A DNA stretch of 64,000 nucleotides, taken from Pseudomonas fluorescens. GTDB taxonomy: Bacteria; Pseudomonadota; Gammaproteobacteria; Pseudomonadales; Pseudomonadaceae. Shown piece after piece: positions 9,729 through 19,889 of this stretch (position 1 is the first letter of the stretch; each line of letters starts with the position of its first letter). The stretch spans positions 1-64,000 of the forward strand of contig NZ_CABVII010000001.1 of the NCBI RefSeq assembly GCF_902497995.1, given 5' to 3'. A program made the translations under genes and the position numbers. The notes beneath the pieces were generated by a model. That model saw only the letters and a list, made by a program, of their open reading frames with translations. It did no database searches and was not told where the DNA came from.

Positions 9729-9938
9729 ATGTCGGATTCAGACCTACTCCCTTCCCTACTCTTCAAGATCAATCAGAACCAAATCGCGCTCGAAGCCGCA
9801 ATCATGGAGCTGACGCTTTGGGTTGAGCAGCGTGGATCAGCGGAAGTCGCCGGCAACGTACGCGGTGCTTTGGACACAATCAGCAAGAACGAGGAGTTCA
9901 TCAATTTGACGCTTGCTGTGCTGATGGCGCCGGAGTAA
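9729..9938 (+). CDS. Small unknown protein (69 aa), intact family member
   Basis: A 69-residue protein starting MSDSDLLPSLLFKINQNQIA, with a GGAGG ribosome-binding site 7 bases before the ATG. It looks helical, amphipathic and acidic, with no signal peptide or membrane span. A second family member, cut in two by mobile elements at 36735 and 40307, shares both protein halves and even the upstream motif CTGCTACGCTGA, which supports a real and mobile or duplicated gene family. I do not recognise a function. Confidence 0.7.
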   Translation: MSDSDLLPSLLFKINQNQIALEAAIMELTLWVEQRGSAEVAGNVRGALDTISKNEEFINLTLAVLMAPE

Positions 9939-9979
9939 CAAACCTTCTGCCGCTCGAGAACTGTTGCTTAATATCTGAG

Positions 9980-10522
9980 CTAGCCAAACTCATTCCGAAT
10001 CAGAATCTCACCAGTCATCTCTCTTGGTACGGGAAGCCCCATAATCTTGAGCACAGTTGGGGCGATGTCACACAGGCGACCGTCCTTCAGACTCGTATCT
10101 GACGCGATAGAGCCAACGTAGATAAGCGGAACAGGATTGAGAGTATGTGCAGTGTGCGCCTGCTGGGTTGCCGGGTCGAGCATCTGCTCCACATTGCCGT
10201 GGTCGGCTGTAATCAGGCAGCGGCCTCCCGAACTCAATGTTGCTTCGACAACTCTAGCGAGACATTCATCTACGGCTTCCACTGCCTTGACGGCTGCGTC
10301 GAAGGATCCGGTATGCCCTACCATGTCCCCGTTCGCGTAGTTACACACGATAAGATCATTCTTCCGGCTCAGGATTTCTGCTACCAAACTATCAGTCAGT
10401 TCGAAAGCACTCATTTCTGGCTGCAAGTCGTACGAGTCTACCAACGGCGATTGAACTAGCGTCCTGCGCTCGTTCTCGAAAGGCTCCTCCCGACCACCGT
10501 TGAAGAAGAACGTAACAAAGAC
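9980..10522 (-). pseudogene. gpmI: gpmI 3' fragment (cofactor-independent phosphoglycerate mutase)
   Basis: The last about 180 residues of 2,3-bisphosphoglycerate-independent phosphoglycerate mutase. Recognisable pieces are [28 protein letters not shown] and the metal-binding [12 protein letters not shown] complete enzyme is about 510 residues; here the catalytic serine side and about two thirds of the protein are missing. The minus frame stays open past the fragment into antisense of the next genes, but gpmI similarity stops near 10522, where a shikimate dehydrogenase fragment begins on the other strand. Non-functional relic at a rearrangement joint. Confidence 0.9.
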
Positions 10523-10523
10523 A

Positions 10524-10966
10524 AACAGGCGCTGGTGATCGGCACCGGCGGTGTCGGCAGCGCGATTGCTTACTCGCTGTGTCAGGCCGGGGTCAGTCAT
10601 CTGGTCATCAGTGACTTGAGCGCGGAGCGTGTCGAGGTACTTGGAGAACTGTTGTGCGGGGCTTTTCCCGAGATCGTGATCAGCGCCGACCCCGCCTCGC
10701 TCGAATACTTTGACTTGATCGTCAACGCCTCGCCGGTGGGCATGGGTGCCACCACCGATGACGGCCCGATGCCGTTGCCGCCAGCTCTGATGCAAACCCT
10801 GCAAAGGTCGACGCTGGTCGCCGATGTCGTGACTTCGCCGGCCGTAACGCCGTTTCTCGCCTTCGCCCGACACCGGGGTTGCGCGATCCAGACCGGGCCG
10901 GAAATGGCCTTGGCACAACTGGGCAAACTCGGCCACTTCATGGGCGTGACACCGCTGCAGATCTGA
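10524..10966 (+). pseudogene. Shikimate dehydrogenase-like 3' fragment
   Basis: The C-terminal about 145 residues of an AroE/quinate-shikimate dehydrogenase family enzyme: Rossmann motif [14 protein letters not shown] at the start, then NASPVGMG and the C-terminal [17 protein letters not shown]. The N-terminal shikimate-binding domain is absent; the coding sequence begins abruptly at the junction with the gpmI fragment. It reads in the same direction as the KstD-like gene 33 bases downstream, so it was probably the preceding gene of that operon in the ancestor. That hints at hydroaromatic acid metabolism for the operon. Confidence 0.85.
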
Positions 10967-10999
10967 TCTTGCGGCCATGTCCACAACAGGCGATAGACA

Positions 11000-12775
11000 A
11001 TGAACATGACGACTACCCAGCCCGCCGATGCCGACCCAGGCTATGACGTTATCGTCCTCGGCAGCGGCGCCGCCGGTTTCGCCGCCGCGGTGACTGCCAG
11101 TTGCCGCGGCCTCAAGGTCTTGCTGGTGGAAAAGACCGAAGCCTTCGGCGGCACCTCGGCGATCTCCGGCGGCGCGGTCTGGCTGCACGACACCGATCAG
11201 GCCCGGGCCGCCGGGCATCAGCTGAGCTCCGAACAGATGCGCCGCTATCTCAAGGAATTGATCGGCGCCGGTTATAACCCGGCGTTGATCGATGCCTTCA
11301 TCGACAACGGCCGCGAAGCCCTGCGTTATCTGGAGACCCACAGCGAACTCAAATACAGCCTGCGGCCGCTGTCGCCTGACTATTACCCGGACTTGCCCGG
11401 TGGCACCCAGGCCGGCCGCGCACTGGAAATCGACGAGTACGACGGGCACAAGCTCGGTGAACACTTCAAAGACCTGAAACGGCCACCGGACGGCATGCTG
11501 CTGTTCGGTGGCATGATGGTCAATCGTGTCGACATCCAGCACTTCCTCAGCTTCAAGCGCTCGCCGAAGTCTCTCTGGCACTGCCTGAGACTGATGGGCC
11601 GCTATGCCGTCGACCGTCTCAACCATCCACGCGGCACTCGCCTGACCGTAGGCAATGCCTTGATCGCGCGGCTGGCCACCACCGCGTTCGCCAATGGCGT
11701 CGATGTGTGGCTGCAAGCGACGCCCGAGGCGCTGCTGATTGAGCAGGGTTTGATCAAAGGCGTGCAGATCACTTGGCGCGGACACACCCGCAAGGTGTTC
11801 GCCCGGGGTGGCGTGGTGTTGGCCATGGGTGGTTTTGCCGCCGGCGCAAACGCCGCAGAACAGCGGCCAGCCAGCGAGTCGGAGCACTGGAGCATGTCGC
11901 CGCCCGCCAACGTCGGTGACGGACAACGGCTGGCCGCCTCGGTCAACGCCGCCATTGGCGACAACCTTTCGGCGAACTTTTTCTGGGCGCCGGTCTCGGT
12001 GTTGCACAAGGCCGACGGCAGCGTCGAGCGCTTTCCGCATCTGGTGACCGACCGCGCCAAACCCGGCGTGATCGCGGTCAACCGCGCCGGGCGGCGCTTC
12101 GTCAATGAGTCGGATTCCTACCACTGCTTTGTCGAAGGCATGTTCGCCAACGGCGGCGCCAATGCGCCCTGCTGGCTGATCTGTGACAGCGAAGCCTTGA
12201 ACCGCTACGGCATGGGCCTGGCCCGCCCGCGACCGGTCGACAACAGCGCATTGATCGACGCCGGCTATCTGTTGCGCGCAGACAGCCTCGACGAACTGGC
12301 CCTCATCGCGGGCATCGACGCCACGACTCTGCAGCAGACACTGAAGCAATTCAACGCCGATGCCGCCCAAGGCGTCGATCATCAATTCGGCAAAGGCAGC
12401 AGCGCCTACAACCGCTACATGGGCGACCCGCAGCACGGTCCCAACCCGTGCCTGAAACCGCTGCACAAGGCGCCGTTTTATGCCGTTCGCCTGTTTACCG
12501 GTGACCTCGGTTCCGCCCGTGGGCTGGTCACCAACGCCCAGGCCAATGTGCTGGACCGCAGCGGCGCACCAATCCCTAGTTTGTACGCCGCCGGCAACGA
12601 AATGAATTCAATCATGGACGGCACCTACCCCGGCCCCGGCATCACGCTCGGCCCGGGCATCACATTCGGCTACCTCGCCGCCAGTGATATCGCCGCCCGC
12701 CTCGACCACAGCACCACTCATGAACCCCGCACTGGAGAACCGCATGTATTACGAACTGCGCACCTACACGATTAA
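11000..12775 (+). CDS. FAD-dependent KstD/fumarate-reductase-like dehydrogenase 1
   Basis: A 591-residue flavoprotein of the 3-oxosteroid 1-dehydrogenase/fumarate reductase flavoprotein family, which dehydrogenates ring or chain carbons next to a carbonyl. The FAD fold [15 protein letters not shown] (about residues 17-31) and [12 protein letters not shown] (about 50-61) are at the N-terminus; the C-terminal FAD region contains [12 protein letters not shown], then [13 protein letters not shown] (about 535-565). Its paralogue at 13138 shares these signatures and the internal [22 protein letters not shown] and HGPNP motifs. Its 3' end overlaps the NIPSNAP gene. The substrate is unknown; the truncated shikimate dehydrogenase upstream makes a hydroaromatic acid a reasonable guess. 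Confidence 0.85.
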   Translation: MNMTTTQPADADPGYDVIVLGSGAAGFAAAVTASCRGLKVLLVEKTEAFGGTSAISGGAVWLHDTDQARAAGHQLSSEQMRRYLKELIGAGYNPALIDAFIDNGREALRYLETHSELKYSLRPLSPDYYPDLPGGTQAGRALEIDEYDGHKLGEHFKDLKRPPDGMLLFGGMMVNRVDIQHFLSFKRSPKSLWHCLRLMGRYAVDRLNHPRGTRLTVGNALIARLATTAFANGVDVWLQATPEALLIEQGLIKGVQITWRGHTRKVFARGGVVLAMGGFAAGANAAEQRPASESEHWSMSPPANVGDGQRLAASVNAAIGDNLSANFFWAPVSVLHKADGSVERFPHLVTDRAKPGVIAVNRAGRRFVNESDSYHCFVEGMFANGGANAPCWLICDSEALNRYGMGLARPRPVDNSALIDAGYLLRADSLDELALIAGIDATTLQQTLKQFNADAAQGVDHQFGKGSSAYNRYMGDPQHGPNPCLKPLHKAPFYAVRLFTGDLGSARGLVTNAQANVLDRSGAPIPSLYAAGNEMNSIMDGTYPGPGITLGPGITFGYLAASDIAARLDHSTTHEPRTGEPHVLRTAHLHD

Positions 12776-13064
12776 ACCGACCCGCCTCGGCGACTGGCTG
12801 AGCCTGTACAAAAGCGCAGCGCTGGCCGTGCAACAGGAACACCTGGGCAACCTGGTCGGCTTCTTCACCACTGAAATCGGCGAGGTCAACCAGGTGGTGC
12901 ACATCTGGGCTTACACCAGCCTCGACGATCGCATGGCCCGGCGCAATGCCATGGCCGCCGATCCGCGCTGGCAGGACTTTGCCCGGCAGAACAAGGAACT
13001 CGACGCCGTGGTGACCCTGGAATCGCGTCTGCTGCGCCCAACCGATTTTTCACCATTGAAATAA
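12744..13064 (+). CDS. NIPSNAP-family protein
   Basis: A 106-residue dimeric alpha-beta barrel protein (NIPSNAP) starting [19 protein letters not shown], with the family's WAYTSLDDRMARR segment near the middle. The start at 12744 has a GGAG site 6-9 bases upstream and lies inside the 3' end of the previous gene, indicating translational coupling. NIPSNAP proteins often accompany catabolic oxidoreductases, but their chemical role is mostly unknown. Sits between two KstD-like dehydrogenases in one operon. Confidence 0.85.
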   Translation: MYYELRTYTIKPTRLGDWLSLYKSAALAVQQEHLGNLVGFFTTEIGEVNQVVHIWAYTSLDDRMARRNAMAADPRWQDFARQNKELDAVVTLESRLLRPTDFSPLK

Positions 13065-13137
13065 CCGTTGTCCCGTTGCGCCGCTTCCATCGGGGAGCGG
13101 CCAGCACCGCCGATAAAAAACAATTATGGAGGTCGCC

Positions 13138-14853
13138 ATGAGCGCCCTGCCGTCGATGAACGTCGACCCTCTTATTTGTGATGTCCTGGTCATCGGTTCC
13201 GGCGCTTCGGGCCTGGCGACTGCCGTCACCTGCGCCGAGCTTGGCCTCAATGTCATTGTGGTGGAAAAAGAACCTGTATTAGGTGGCGCCAGCGCCTGGT
13301 CCGGCGGCTGGCTGTGGATTCCCCGCAACCCGTTGGCCGTCGCCGAAGGGATTGTTGAAGAACTCGAACAAGCGCGAACCTACCTGCGTCATGAACTGCA
13401 CAGCGATGTGCTCGACCCACGCATGGAGACGTTCCTTGAACACGGCCCGAAGATGGTCGAGTTTTTTCAGCACCATACCGAAGTGCGGTTTTTTTCCGGT
13501 AGCAAGATGCCTGACTTTCACGCCAGCGAAGGCTTCGCCAGAGGCGGTCGCTCGGTCTGCGCGCTGCCATTCGATGGTCGTCGCCTGGGGCCGTGGATCA
13601 AAAAACTGCGGCGTCCGCTGGACATCATCAGCCTCGCCGGCATGGGCATTGCCGGTGGCGCCGACCTCAATCATTTTCTCAATGCGACCCGATCTGCACG
13701 ATCAATGCTGTACGCCGGCAAACGCCTGCTGCGCCATGCCCGTGACCTGATCTGCCACGGCCGGGGCATGCATCTGGTGAACGGCAATGCACTGGTCGCC
13801 CGACTGCTGAAAAGCGCGCTGGATCGCAACGTCCGGCTGCTGACCGATACACCGGTACATGAGCTGCTGCATGAAGATCAGCGTGTAGTCGGCGCGCGTA
13901 TCGAACGCGCCGGCCGCATGGTCGAGATCCGTGCGGGACGGGGGGTGGTGCTGGCTTGCGGCGGTTTTCCCCATGACCGGCAGCGTATCGCCCGCCACTT
14001 CGCCCATGCGCCTGATGGCAACGGTCACTTGAGCGCTGCTCCCAAGGGCAATACCGGCGATGGTCTGCGGCTGGGTGAAAGCGTCGGGGCTCGCATTGCA
14101 TCCGACCTGCCGCATGCCGCTGCGTGGGCACCGGTCTCTCGCGTACCGCGGGAGGACGGTGGCTTCAGTGGCTTTCCACATTTGATGGAGCGAGCGAAAC
14201 CGGGCTTTCTCGCGGTACGCCAGGATGGTCGGCGCTTCGTCAACGAGGCTGACTCCTACCATGACTATATGTGTGCACTGTTCGATGCCTGCGGACCGGC
14301 AGAACCCCCAGTGTCGTGGCTGATTTGCGACCACCGTGCCCAGCGGCGCTATGGCCTTGGCTGGTCCAGACCCTTTCCATTTCCGACAGCGTCCTACGTT
14401 CGCAGGGGTTATCTGTTCAAGGACGCGACCCTGGCAGGACTGGCACGCCAGTGCGGGATTGATGCGCCGCAACTGGAAACCACGGTCAATACTTTCAATC
14501 AGTTCGCAGAGAAAGGCTGCGATCCGGAATTTGGGCGCGGTGAGTCGCTGTACAACAAAAACCAGGGGGAAGCCCTCCATGGTCCCAACCCCTCCCTTGG
14601 CAGCCTGCGCCAAGGACCTTTCTATGCCGTGAAGCTGGTTCCCGGCAGCCTCGGTACTTTCGCCGGACTGAAGACTGATGCCTGTGCCCGGGTACTGGAC
14701 AACGATGAAGCACCGATTCCAGGATTGTTCGCCGTGGGCAATGACATGAACAGCATCATGAACGGTTACTACCCCAGTGGTGGCATCACCCTCGGGCCGG
14801 GTATGACGTTCGGTTTCATTGCAGGAAGGACACTTGCAGGTCAGACAGATTAG
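13138..14853 (+). CDS. FAD-dependent KstD/fumarate-reductase-like dehydrogenase 2
   Basis: A 571-residue paralogue of the dehydrogenase at 11000. The N-terminal FAD motif is VLVIGSGASGLATAV (about residues 16-30) and the C-terminal one is AVGNDMNSIMNG, then GGITLGPGMTFGF. I chose the ATG at 13138 because the ATG at 13126 forms part of the GGAGG ribosome-binding site. The two enzymes might form successive dehydrogenations or act on related substrates; no heterodimer evidence is visible. The operon stops about 100 bases before an IS1182 element, so downstream genes may have been displaced. Confidence 0.85.
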   Translation: MSALPSMNVDPLICDVLVIGSGASGLATAVTCAELGLNVIVVEKEPVLGGASAWSGGWLWIPRNPLAVAEGIVEELEQARTYLRHELHSDVLDPRMETFLEHGPKMVEFFQHHTEVRFFSGSKMPDFHASEGFARGGRSVCALPFDGRRLGPWIKKLRRPLDIISLAGMGIAGGADLNHFLNATRSARSMLYAGKRLLRHARDLICHGRGMHLVNGNALVARLLKSALDRNVRLLTDTPVHELLHEDQRVVGARIERAGRMVEIRAGRGVVLACGGFPHDRQRIARHFAHAPDGNGHLSAAPKGNTGDGLRLGESVGARIASDLPHAAAWAPVSRVPREDGGFSGFPHLMERAKPGFLAVRQDGRRFVNEADSYHDYMCALFDACGPAEPPVSWLICDHRAQRRYGLGWSRPFPFPTASYVRRGYLFKDATLAGLARQCGIDAPQLETTVNTFNQFAEKGCDPEFGRGESLYNKNQGEALHGPNPSLGSLRQGPFYAVKLVPGSLGTFAGLKTDACARVLDNDEAPIPGLFAVGNDMNSIMNGYYPSGGITLGPGMTFGFIAGRTLAGQTD

Positions 14854-14959
14854 TAACAGTAGACGAGCGCAACGAACTGATTTTGTAAGGAGTCAACTTG
14901 GATAGATCGTGATAGGCAACAATCGGTCGGCTGCAGCCCTTCTGCGATAGGCAGTAATC

Positions 14960-16625
14960 GGCCCAGAGTGTGTAAAAACGCTCATGGGGCTCATCTTCTT
15001 GGAGCATCGACGCTTGTTGGCTTAGCCACCGCACGGTCAATGCCACGGATTGCATCGGTAGCGACCTGGAACACATCAACGCTGTTTTACAGCCTCTTGG
15101 AAGGGTCAAAACCGGCTTTTTTTAGGCCGACAGCGCTTTCATCAAACCGTTGGCTCCGATGATTTTCATGACCCGTTTCAAGTTGTAGGCGAGCACATTC
15201 AAGCTCATCTCCGCACTCACCCCTGCCAGCTTTCGCGTCAGGAAATGCGTTGCACCCATCCATTGTTTGAGCGTCCCGAAGGGATGCTCAACCGTCCGTT
15301 TTCGGATTCGCATCATCTCCGGCGCGTTGCTCAGCCGGTTCTGCATTTCCTCCAACACAGACTCATACTCCCAGCGTCGAACCCGCCGTTGCGTGCTCGG
15401 GGTGCACTGCGGTTTCATTGCGCAGCCCCGGCATTTCGAACTCCAGTAACGGTGCAACGTCAGGCCTTTTTCAACGTTGGTATAGCGCCAGATTAGCGCC
15501 TCTCCAGCCGGGCAAACGTATTCGTTTTTTGCCGCGTTATAGATGAAGGCATCGTTATTGAAACGCCCGTCTGCTTTGGCTCCAGAGGTCATCGGCTTGG
15601 GCACATAGGCGGTGATGCCTGCATCGTGACAAGCCAGGATTTCTTCACTTTTGAAGTAACCTCGGTCAGCCGCTACCGACAGCGTTTTTGACGCCATCGC
15701 CTCGCGGGCCTGCTTGGCCATCGAGCTGAGTTGATCGCGGTCGGAACCGACGTTGGTCACCTCATGCGCAACGATCAAATGATGCTGGGTATCGACCGCT
15801 GTCTGCACGTTGTAGCCGACGATTCCCGTGCCGCGCGTCATCATGGATCGGGCATCTGGATCGGTCAGTGAGACCTGTTTATCCGGCGATTCGTTGAGCT
15901 GGATTTCAATCGCTTGAAGCTCCCTCATTTGCATTTTCAGCTTGGCGATTTTCTCTTCCAACCGTACGGCTTTGGGCTCAGAGGATGTGGGTTCTTGCCG
16001 ATCGGCAGCATCGAGCGCGGTCAGGTAACGGCTGATGCTCGATTCAATTTCTTCCATGCGCCGCTTCAGTTTGGCACTGGTGAAATTGCGGTCGCGGTTG
16101 TTGACTGCCTTGAACTTGCTGCCATCGATGGCGACCAGATTCTCTCCGAATAATCCCAACTGCTGACAGAGCACAACGAACTGGCGGCAGACGCCCCGGA
16201 TAGCCTTGCTGTTGTCTTTTCGAAAGTTGGCGATGGTCTTGAAGTCCGGGATCAAACGCCCGGTCAACCACATCAGCTCGACATTGCGTTGGGCTTCTCG
16301 CTCCAGACGTCGGCTCGACTGAATGCGGTTGAGATAGCCGTAGATGGAGATCTTCAACAGGATCGCGGGGTGGTAAGCAGGCCGGCCAGTATCGGCTGGA
16401 ATGGCACCTTCAAAACCCAGATTGACCAGGTCGAGTTCGTCGACGAAGACGTCGACTACGCGCACCGGATTGGTATCGCTGACGTAGTCATCGAGGCTCT
16501 CGGGAAGTAAGGTGCTTTGGCCTCGATGTTCACCATGGATGAAGCGCTTCATGGGCGATCCCTGCGATGAATTCCTCAGAAATCATAGCAAGGGTTCGCG
16601 AAGGCGTTTTTACACACTCTCGGCC
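14960..16625 (-). mobile_element. IS1182-family insertion sequence, intact
   Basis: The element is bounded by 22-bp inverted repeats matching at 21 of 22 positions: GGCCCAGAGTGTGTAAAAACGC at 14960-14981 and its complement (GGCCGAGAG...) at 16604-16625. The true tips may be a few bases further in, at TGTGTAAAAACG. It carries one full-length transposase gene on the minus strand. A clear target duplication was not identified. Confidence 0.8.
15122..16552 (-). CDS. IS1182-family transposase
   Basis: A complete 476-residue DDE transposase. The N-terminal domain holds GRPAYHPAILLKI and RRLEREAQRNVELMWLTG; the first catalytic Asp is in VAIDGSKFKAVNNRD (about residue 144), the second in VAADRGYFKSEE (about 298), and the conserved late segment RRWEYESVLEEM, then EHPFGTLKQWMG, carries the Glu region. 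The frame is uninterrupted, so the element may be active. A truncated relative in opposite orientation starts at 25495. Confidence 0.92.
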   Translation of the reverse strand: MKRFIHGEHRGQSTLLPESLDDYVSDTNPVRVVDVFVDELDLVNLGFEGAIPADTGRPAYHPAILLKISIYGYLNRIQSSRRLEREAQRNVELMWLTGRLIPDFKTIANFRKDNSKAIRGVCRQFVVLCQQLGLFGENLVAIDGSKFKAVNNRDRNFTSAKLKRRMEEIESSISRYLTALDAADRQEPTSSEPKAVRLEEKIAKLKMQMRELQAIEIQLNESPDKQVSLTDPDARSMMTRGTGIVGYNVQTAVDTQHHLIVAHEVTNVGSDRDQLSSMAKQAREAMASKTLSVAADRGYFKSEEILACHDAGITAYVPKPMTSGAKADGRFNNDAFIYNAAKNEYVCPAGEALIWRYTNVEKGLTLHRYWSSKCRGCAMKPQCTPSTQRRVRRWEYESVLEEMQNRLSNAPEMMRIRKRTVEHPFGTLKQWMGATHFLTRKLAGVSAEMSLNVLAYNLKRVMKIIGANGLMKALSA

Positions 16626-16807
16626 AAAAGCAGTCACCCATTCAGGCGTCCAATCGGCGGTAAAAAATCCGATGACGTCAGGTTTGAGATTCTGGCCATA
16701 TCCCAGCTTTTTTACCTTCCCGGTTATTACCCTCCAACTGATGGTTTTCTGCCTAGACTTGCTCGTGTCCTGACATACGAATGCGCTCAAAGCATCGAGC
16801 CAAATAA

Positions 16808-17830
<1,023 letters not shown>

Positions 17831-17836
17831 GCGCAA

Positions 17837-17864
17837 GGCAGGTGCCGCCGGGGCGGTGCCTGCC
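17837..17864 (+). promoter_or_regulatory. Long GC-rich stem-loop between dctP and dctQ
   Basis: The sequence GGCAGGTGCCGCC pairs with GGCGGTGCCTGCC over 13 positions with two G-U wobbles and a minimal loop. There is no T-tract, and dctQ follows on the same strand. Such hairpins after binding-protein genes usually protect the upstream mRNA from 3' decay and so allow more DctP than DctQM. That role is inferred. Confidence 0.65.
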
Positions 17865-17891
17865 AGTCGTCACTCGACGTGAGATGCCACC

Positions 17892-18524
17892 ATGAAAGCG
17901 CTTCGGCGAATCTGGGAACACTTCGAGGAGGGCTTTATCGTCTTCCTTCTGGCTGCCATGACCCTGGTCACATTCGTTTATGTGATCCTCAACAACTTCT
18001 ACAGCCTTTTCTACTGGCTTGCCGATCATTGGCCAGGTGCAAGCGCCCCGCTGTTCGCCGTTGGCGACGAAATCATGGGCATGGCTCAGGCGATGACCTG
18101 GAGCACAGCCCTGACCAAGGCCCTGTTTGGCTGGTTGATCTTTTTCGGGCTGGCCTACGGCGTGCGCACGGCTGGGCATATCGGCGTTGACGCACTTGTC
18201 AGGCTGACCAGCCGATCGACGCAAAAGTACATAGGGATCGTGGCCTGCCTGTGCTGCCTAGCCTATGCCGGCCTGCTGAGCATCGCCAGCTTCGAATGGA
18301 TTCAGACGTTGATGATTGCCGGTATCGGTGCCGAGGACCTGGGCCATTTCGGGATCATGCAATGGCATATCGGGCTGATCGTGCCTTTGGGTTTCGCTCT
18401 GGTTTTCATCCGCTTCGCTGAAATTCTCCTGCGCATCCTTCAGAACCGCCAGACCGGCCTGGGCCTGGCCGACGAAGCCGCCGACGCGTTGAAACTCGCC
18501 GAGCACGAGGATGACAAGTCATGA
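17892..18524 (+). CDS. dctQ: TRAP transporter small permease DctQ
   Basis: A 210-residue inner-membrane protein with four hydrophobic segments, starting MKALRRIWEHFEEGFI, as in DctQ small subunits. It contains the GHIGVDALVRL stretch typical of the family's cytoplasmic loop. Its stop overlaps the dctM start (ATGA at 18521). It pairs with DctM to form the membrane part of a Na+-coupled organic acid importer fed by DctP. Confidence 0.9.
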   Translation: MKALRRIWEHFEEGFIVFLLAAMTLVTFVYVILNNFYSLFYWLADHWPGASAPLFAVGDEIMGMAQAMTWSTALTKALFGWLIFFGLAYGVRTAGHIGVDALVRLTSRSTQKYIGIVACLCCLAYAGLLSIASFEWIQTLMIAGIGAEDLGHFGIMQWHIGLIVPLGFALVFIRFAEILLRILQNRQTGLGLADEAADALKLAEHEDDKS

Positions 18525-19804
18525 CCATCGCTTTCTTGTTCGTGGCCCTGTTCGTCCTGATGTTCATCGGCGTTCCCATCGCCATTTCCCTCGGGTTGGC
18601 CGGTTCCTTGACCATCATTTTCTTCAGTCCCGATTCGGTGCGGTCGCTGTCGATCAAGCTGTTCGAGACCTCGGAGCATTACACGCTGCTGGCCATTCCG
18701 TTTTTCCTGCTCGCCGGCGCCTTCATGACCACCGGGGGTGTTGCCCGCCGGTTGATTGACTTCGCCAATGCCTGTGTCGGGCATATTCGCGGCGGCCTAG
18801 CTATCGCTGCGGTATTAGCCTGCATGCTGTTCGCCGCCCTCTCGGGCTCCAGTCCGGCGACGGTGGCTGCCGTGGGTTCAATCGCCATTGCCGGCATGGT
18901 CCGCTCCGGTTATCCGCAAGCCTTTGGCGCGGGGATCATTTGCAACGCCGGGACGCTTGGCATTCTGATCCCGCCGTCAATCGTGATGGTGGTCTATGCC
19001 GCCGCCACCGAAACCTCCGTCGGCAAGCTGTTCATGGCCGGTGTAGTGCCAGGCCTGCTTTTGGGTACAGCGCTGATGGTGGTGATCTATATTGTTGCCA
19101 TCAAGAAGAACCTGCCCGCCTTGCCGCGCGCAACATTTCGGGAATTGATGGGAACCGCGCGCCAGGCAATATGGGGCCTGTTGCTGATGGCCATCATCTT
19201 GGGTGGCATCTATTCCGGGATGTTCACCCCGACCGAGGCGGCAGCGGTGGCGGCCGTTTACTCGGCGTTCATCGCCTTGTTTGTCTACAAGGATCTGACG
19301 TTTCGTGAAACGCCAAAAGTCCTGCTGGAATCCGCCAAGCTGAGCATCATGCTGATGTTCATCATTGCCAACGCCATGCTGTTCGCCCACGTCCTGACCA
19401 CCGAACAGCTCCCGCAACAGATTACTGCCTGGGTGATTGACGCAGGCTTGACGCCCGTGACTTTCCTGCTGGTGGTCAACATCGTGCTGCTGATTGCCGG
19501 TGCATTCATGGAGCCGTCGGCGATCATCCTGATCCTGGCGCCGATTCTTTTCCCTATTGCCATGAAACTGGGCATCGACCCGATTCACCTCGGCATCATC
19601 ATGGTGGTCAACCTCGAAATCGGCCTGATCACCCCGCCGGTGGGCTTGAACCTGTTCGTCACTTCGGCGGTGACCGGTATGTCATTACCCGCCACCGTAA
19701 AAGCGGCCATGCCCTGGTTGATGATTTTGCTGCTGTTCCTGGTGTTGATTACCTATGTGCCATGGATTTCGCTGGTGCTGCCGGCGTGGCTGGGCATGAG
19801 TTGA
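18521..19804 (+). CDS. dctM: TRAP transporter large permease DctM
   Basis: A 427-residue membrane protein with about 12 hydrophobic segments, the main transport subunit of a TRAP system. Family features include LSGSSPATVAAVGSIAI and GTLGILIPPSIVMVVYA (about residues 150-170), and EPSAIILILAPILFPIA near the C-terminal half. Translationally coupled to dctQ by a 4-base overlap. The substrate is a carboxylate by family; the neighbouring dehydrogenases suggest a link with ring acid catabolism but this is not shown. Confidence 0.92.
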   Translation: MTIAFLFVALFVLMFIGVPIAISLGLAGSLTIIFFSPDSVRSLSIKLFETSEHYTLLAIPFFLLAGAFMTTGGVARRLIDFANACVGHIRGGLAIAAVLACMLFAALSGSSPATVAAVGSIAIAGMVRSGYPQAFGAGIICNAGTLGILIPPSIVMVVYAAATETSVGKLFMAGVVPGLLLGTALMVVIYIVAIKKNLPALPRATFRELMGTARQAIWGLLLMAIILGGIYSGMFTPTEAAAVAAVYSAFIALFVYKDLTFRETPKVLLESAKLSIMLMFIIANAMLFAHVLTTEQLPQQITAWVIDAGLTPVTFLLVVNIVLLIAGAFMEPSAIILILAPILFPIAMKLGIDPIHLGIIMVVNLEIGLITPPVGLNLFVTSAVTGMSLPATVKAAMPWLMILLLFLVLITYVPWISLVLPAWLGMS

Positions 19805-19889
19805 TTTCGCCCGCCCACCGCCTACTGCGCCTCAATCAACTAGAGTGGAATCACTCTGCATCAGCCATAACAAGACGGAGAGGTCCCCC

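Noticed and set aside
10523..12466. Long minus-strand frame continuing upstream of the gpmI fragment over the KstD-like gene
   Set aside because: The protein beyond the gpmI part is rich in Gly, Ala, Gln and His, as expected for antisense of GC-rich coding DNA, and the plus strand has a recognisable flavoprotein.
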